From positions 1 to 37,827 of the forward strand of contig JABAYK010000038.1 of assembly GCA_018609045.1 (NCBI GenBank): a stretch of DNA of 37,827 nucleotides, read 5' to 3'. Below, piece after piece: positions 33,807 to 37,827 of the stretch. The first letter of the stretch is position 1. Every line of letters starts with the position of its first letter. Below the pieces are notes generated by a model. That model was not told where the DNA came from. It worked only from the letters and a program-made list of their open reading frames with translations, and searched no databases. A program made the translations under genes and the position numbers. This DNA comes from Flavobacteriales bacterium. GTDB lineage: Bacteria; Bacteroidota; Bacteroidia; Flavobacteriales_G; Salibacteraceae.

Positions 33807-36800
33807 ATGTTGAGAAAGTTACTCGGCCTCTTATTGCTTGTATCTATTACAACCTATACCTACGCACAAGTAGGACAAGGAGGACTAAAAGGAAAGGTAA
33901 TCGATGTTGCCACTGGAGAACCATTGCCATTTGTAAACGTAATTGTTGAAATGGATGGGAACCAAAAAGCTGGTGGTGCAACCGATTTTGATGGAAAATA
34001 CAATATCAAACCATTACCCCCAGGAAGGTATGACATCAAAGTGAAATTTGTAGGGTATAAACCCAATCAAATTAACAGCGTGGTTGTTAGTTCAGATAAA
34101 ATCACCTTCTTGGATATCAATATGGAGTCAACAGCTATTGAAATGACCGAATTTGTGGTTACTGAATATGCTGTTCCTTTAATTAGTAAGGATAATACTA
34201 CAGGCGGTGGAACAGTTTCTAAAGAAGAAATCATGAGAATGCCCGGTAGATCTGGTGCTGCAATTGCAGAAACAGTTGGAGGTGTATATTCAAATGATAA
34301 TGGAACTGGTAATCAATTCATTAGAGGTGCTCGTAGTGATGCCAACTATTATTTTATTGATGGTATGAAAGTTAGAGGATCTTCAAGCCTTCCTCAGTCT
34401 TCTATTGAACAAGTATCTGTATTGATGGGAGGTCTTCCTGCCCAATATGGTGATGTTACAGGAGGTGTTGTAAGTATTACAACACGAGGCCCTTCCAAAG
34501 AATACCATGGAGGTGCTGAATATGTTTCTTCAGGTTACAAGTTTGGAGAAAACGTTGTTGGTTTTGATAAGTTTGGATACAACCTTTTGGAGTTTAGTTT
34601 AACAGGTCCAGTTTTAATGAAAAAAGATCAAGAAGGCAACAAAACTGAACCTTTAGTTGGTTTCTTTTTAGCAGGAAACGCAACATCAATCATTGATCCT
34701 CGCCCTTCCTCAATTGGATATTGGCAAGCTAAGGATAATGTGTTAACCAGTCTCCAAGATAATCCTTTGAGACCTGCACCAACAGGAGTAGGAGTTTTCC
34801 AAAATTCAGGTTATACTAGATTAAGTGATTTTGAAAAAGTAAGAACAACTCCCAATACCAACTCTAACAGCATTAATCTAAATGCCAAACTTGATTTTAA
34901 CACTGGTCCAAAAACTAATTTTACTGTAGGAGGTACCTTTAATTACTCCAAAAGAAGATTATATAGTGAAGGTAATCTGTTATTCAACTCGCCTAATAAT
35001 GGAGAAAGAGTTGATTACACTTGGAGAGCTTTTGCTAGGTTCACACAAAGATTTTACTCTGATAAAGCAGATGAAAACGCAAAAGCTTCGGCCATAAAAA
35101 ATGCTTTTTACTCTATTCAAGTAGATTACACTCAAGATGTAACTAAGCAATACGATCCTAATCACAAGGATGAATTATTTAAATATGGACATTATGGAAA
35201 CTTCCAAAGATATATCTCTAGAGATTATGCACCTGGCATTGATTCAGCTTCTGGAAGACAAGGTATTATTCAGCAAACCTTTGTTGATACTCTAATAGGT
35301 TTCACTCCTGGAGAATCAAATCCAATTATTGCCAATATTATTAATGATTATTATGAAACTTATGGCTGGCAAGGATATGACGCTGATGGAAATCCAATTT
35401 TTGATAAATCCTTGGCAGACGATCCTACTACACCCCAAAATAACGATTTCTTGAGCGACTTAGTTGCATTGCAACAAAATGGTGGACTTAGAAATGGGGA
35501 TGGAGTAAGAAGTGTTTACAATATGTGGTCATCGCCCGGTTCTCCTTTTAACAGTTTCCAAAATTTTAATAATACTCAGTTACGTTTTACAGCTCAAGGT
35601 TCAGCCGATATTGGCGACCATGCCTTTTTAATCGGATTTGAGTATGAGCAAAGAGCAGATAGGGGTTTTGGAGTTTCGCCTTCATCTCTTTGGACCTTAG
35701 GTAGGCTTCAAGCAAACAGACATATTACAAACTTAGATTTTTCTAACCCAACCATAACAGAGGGATTTGGTCAAGAAATATTTAGTTATGATAGATTAAA
35801 TTCTTCTCCTGGTGAATATGATGCTACATTAGGAGAAAATCAATCATTTTTTGATTACAACCTAAGAGAAAGTTCAGGTTTGAATACTGATGGAGTTGAT
35901 GAATTAGATTTTGATAATTTTAATCCTGAAGATATGTCTTTAAACTTCTTTAGTGCTGATGAATTATTAAGTTATTACATGACAGGTGAATCTTACAGTT
36001 ATTATGGATACAATCATTATGGTGAAAAAAACTCTAGAAATCCAACTTTTGATGATTACTTCACCGAAAGAGATGAATATGGGAATTTTACTAGACCTGT
36101 AGATGCATTTAGACCAATTTATATCTCAGGTTATATTCAGGACAAATTTTCTTTCGATGATCTGGTTTTTAACGTTGGATTGAGAGTTGATAGGTTTGAT
36201 GCAAATCAACCTGTATTAAAAGATCCTTTTGTGCTCTTCCCAGCGGTTAAAGCCGGAGAGGAAGAGGCTCTAGAATTAGCTGATGGAGCTCACCCTGAAA
36301 GCATAGGAGATGATTATGTTGTTTACGTTGATGATGTTAGAGACCCAAAATCAATTTTAGGTTATAGAAACAATACAACATGGTATAATGCAGAAGGAGT
36401 TGAAATCAGCGACCCATCTACCTTAGAAACTTCTAATGGTATTAACCCCCTTTTGGTAGATAAGAACAAAACATCTTCATTAGATATTTCTTCAGAATCA
36501 TTTGAAGATTACAAACCTCAAAATATCTTCATGCCTCGTATTTCATTCTCATTCCCCATTTCTGATGAGGCTTTGTTTTTTGCCCACTATGATATTTTGA
36601 CAAAAAGGCCTACAACTGGGTTAAGAATGAATCCTCACCAATATGTTTATTTAGAGCAAATTGGATATACAATTAATAACCCAAATCTACAGCCCGAAAG
36701 AACTATTGATTATGAAGTCGGTTTCCAACAAAAACTTACTAATAGTTCCTCATTAAAATTATCTGCATTTTACCGTGAAATGAGAGATCAAGTTCAATTA

Positions 36801-37577
36801 ATTCAAAGAACTCAAGCATACCCTCGTGAATATAGAACTTTTGACAATATTGACTTTGGAACGGTAAAAGGCTTAACTGTTACATACGATTTAAGGAGAA
36901 CAGGAAACATTTGGATGAAAGCCGCTTATACCCTACAGTTTGCTGAAGGTACAGGTTCTGATGCGCAAACAGCACTATCCTTAGTTCGCGCAGGTAGAGA
37001 TAACCTTAGAACTACAAATCCATTAAACTATGACCAAAGACATACTATTATTATTACAACGGATTATAGGTTTTCAAATGGGAAAAATTATAATGGTCCT
37101 GTTGTAAAAGGAAAACAGATATTAAAAAATACAGGCGCTAATTTTGTTGTTAATGCAGGTTCTGGAACTCCATACAGTGCTTCTTCAGTTGCTGTTGGAA
37201 CACAAGTAGGAGCAGGAAATGCAATATTAGATGGTTCTATAAACGGAGCTAGACTTCCTTGGCAAATGAGAATTGACACTAGAATAGATAGAGATTTAAC
37301 CTTAAACTTGGGCGAAGGGGATAAAGCAAAATCTTACCAAATGAACGTTTATTTCCAAATCTTAAACCTATTGAATTCTCAAAATATCACTAATGTATAC
37401 AGGTTTACAGGAAATCCTGATGACGATGGTTATTTAAATGCTGCACAATTCCAACAAGATATTGCAGCACAAAACGACCCCCAAGCTTTTACTGAATTAT
37501 ACTTAATGAAGATTAACGACCCAAGGTATTACGCTCTTCCTAGAAGAATCCGTTTAGGTTTAATGTTTAATTTTTAA
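33807..37577 (+). CDS. large TonB-dependent receptor with carboxypeptidase-like N-terminal domain
   Basis: About 1256 residues. It has a signal peptide (MLRKLLGLLLLVSITTYTYAQ), a carboxypeptidase-regulatory-like domain (GKVIDVATGEPLPFVNVIVEM...DGKYNIKPLPPGRYDIKVKFVGY) at about 28-105, a plug (EEIMRMPGRSGAAIAETVGGVYSND...FIRGARSDANYYFIDGMKVRG) at about 140-235, and a very large barrel ending RRIRLGLMFNF. Long acidic, Tyr/Asn-rich extracellular loops are present. The size and layout fit receptors that import bulky substrates or help assemble surface proteins; the ligand is unknown. ATG at 33807 is preferred over a TTG at 33798. The next gene starts 12 bases after the stop. Confidence 0.92.
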   Translation: MLRKLLGLLLLVSITTYTYAQVGQGGLKGKVIDVATGEPLPFVNVIVEMDGNQKAGGATDFDGKYNIKPLPPGRYDIKVKFVGYKPNQINSVVVSSDKITFLDINMESTAIEMTEFVVTEYAVPLISKDNTTGGGTVSKEEIMRMPGRSGAAIAETVGGVYSNDNGTGNQFIRGARSDANYYFIDGMKVRGSSSLPQSSIEQVSVLMGGLPAQYGDVTGGVVSITTRGPSKEYHGGAEYVSSGYKFGENVVGFDKFGYNLLEFSLTGPVLMKKDQEGNKTEPLVGFFLAGNATSIIDPRPSSIGYWQAKDNVLTSLQDNPLRPAPTGVGVFQNSGYTRLSDFEKVRTTPNTNSNSINLNAKLDFNTGPKTNFTVGGTFNYSKRRLYSEGNLLFNSPNNGERVDYTWRAFARFTQRFYSDKADENAKASAIKNAFYSIQVDYTQDVTKQYDPNHKDELFKYGHYGNFQRYISRDYAPGIDSASGRQGIIQQTFVDTLIGFTPGESNPIIANIINDYYETYGWQGYDADGNPIFDKSLADDPTTPQNNDFLSDLVALQQNGGLRNGDGVRSVYNMWSSPGSPFNSFQNFNNTQLRFTAQGSADIGDHAFLIGFEYEQRADRGFGVSPSSLWTLGRLQANRHITNLDFSNPTITEGFGQEIFSYDRLNSSPGEYDATLGENQSFFDYNLRESSGLNTDGVDELDFDNFNPEDMSLNFFSADELLSYYMTGESYSYYGYNHYGEKNSRNPTFDDYFTERDEYGNFTRPVDAFRPIYISGYIQDKFSFDDLVFNVGLRVDRFDANQPVLKDPFVLFPAVKAGEEEALELADGAHPESIGDDYVVYVDDVRDPKSILGYRNNTTWYNAEGVEISDPSTLETSNGINPLLVDKNKTSSLDISSESFEDYKPQNIFMPRISFSFPISDEALFFAHYDILTKRPTTGLRMNPHQYVYLEQIGYTINNPNLQPERTIDYEVGFQQKLTNSSSLKLSAFYREMRDQVQLIQRTQAYPREYRTFDNIDFGTVKGLTVTYDLRRTGNIWMKAAYTLQFAEGTGSDAQTALSLVRAGRDNLRTTNPLNYDQRHTIIITTDYRFSNGKNYNGPVVKGKQILKNTGANFVVNAGSGTPYSASSVAVGTQVGAGNAILDGSINGARLPWQMRIDTRIDRDLTLNLGEGDKAKSYQMNVYFQILNLLNSQNITNVYRFTGNPDDDGYLNAAQFQQDIAAQNDPQAFTELYLMKINDPRYYALPRRIRLGLMFNF

Positions 37578-37589
37578 GATTAAAAAAGA

Positions 37590-37827
37590 ATGATTAAGAA
37601 ACTTATATATACAGGTTTATCAATTTGTTTTTTGTCTACCACCATAAACGCAGCTGAGTTTAAGGGCGATACCAAAAATGGCAACCAAACCAAAAAAGAG
37701 AACCAAGCCGCAAGTTGTTCGCCTGCTACAGCTTCTGCTGAATTAAATATCAACAACACCCGTGCTGTGATTCAAACAGGTGGCGATATGTGGTGGAACT
37801 TAATTGGTCAGCCTCAATACGAAATTC
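37590..37827 (+). CDS. start of a secreted protein, probably a T9SS cargo; cut by window edge
   Basis: Only the first 79 codons are in the window. The product starts MIKKLIYTGLSICFLSTTIN, a signal peptide, followed by a Lys/Asn/Gln-rich linker and the segment NINNTRAVIQTGGDMWWNLIGQPQYEI. The RAVI-TGGDMWW-L pattern is familiar from long T9SS-exported proteins encoded directly downstream of large TonB receptors in Bacteroidota. The C-terminal sorting domain, which would prove this, lies outside. It is 12 bases after the receptor stop and surely in the same unit. Confidence 0.8.
   Translation, partial: MIKKLIYTGLSICFLSTTINAAEFKGDTKNGNQTKKENQAASCSPATASAELNINNTRAVIQTGGDMWWNLIGQPQYEI

Overview
The window is 37.8 kb of AT-rich chromosome from a member of the Bacteroidota, most likely the Flavobacteriales. 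The evidence is the eukaryote/archaeal-type prolyl-tRNA synthetase, the gliding ATPase GldA, several proteins with type IX secretion (T9SS) sorting tails, two TonB-dependent receptors with carboxypeptidase-like N-terminal domains, TAnnTTTG promoter boxes and start sites without Shine-Dalgarno sequences. No insertion sequence, integrase, phage gene, CRISPR array or toxin-antitoxin pair was seen. Genes are tightly packed; no gene-free stretch exceeds about 160 bases.

Layout. (1) 1-2285, minus strand: the 5' part of tRNA-Glu(TTC), a conserved protein of unknown function and proS. (2) 2423-4803, plus: an Asn/Tyr/Pro-rich lipoprotein coupled to a FadL-like outer-membrane protein, ending at a bidirectional terminator. 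(3) 4856-6764, minus: a coiled-coil protein with a degenerate zinc ribbon, and a Nif3-family protein. (4) 6831-12631, plus: a compact run of lpxK, purine nucleoside phosphorylase, a T9SS LVIVD-repeat protein, gatB and a TlpA-like lipoprotein. (5) 12688-16677, minus: a giant T9SS BNR/PKD protein. (6) 16703-19417: a small lipoprotein gene converging on metK, with gldA upstream of metK. (7) 19495-21881, plus: rsgA, dtd, a VanX-like dipeptidase and a MazG-like pyrophosphohydrolase. (8) 21944-23749, minus: atpD and atpC. (9) 23904-29052, plus: ribF, an LRR protein, a PnuC transporter, a NadR-type kinase, then a TPP riboswitch and a TonB receptor. (10) 29042-31065, minus: a Sfp-type phosphopantetheinyl transferase, a GGGP-synthase homologue and a TenI/ThiE-like protein. 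(11) 31123-33681: ahcY, a degenerate Rieske-like lipoprotein and two small envelope proteins. (12) 33807-end, plus: a large TonB-dependent receptor followed by the start of a secreted protein.

Most of the window is housekeeping (translation fidelity, SAM cycle, ATP synthase, lipid A, flavin synthesis) mixed with envelope proteins. The most coherent specialised unit is the cofactor-uptake locus at about 25.3-29.7 kb. There a TPP riboswitch governs an outer-membrane receptor, next to a PnuC-type inner-membrane carrier and a trapping kinase, with a divergent TenI/ThiE-like gene converging on it. This fits vitamin B1 salvage, though the substrate of the carrier and kinase (thiamine or nicotinamide riboside) cannot be settled from sequence.

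I found no clear new biological system. The best leads are the riboswitch expression platform, three proteins that keep a fold while losing its metal or catalytic residues (zinc ribbon, Rieske, ThiE), near-leaderless promoters at several genes, and a small secreted basic protein whose signal peptide begins upstream of any standard start codon.
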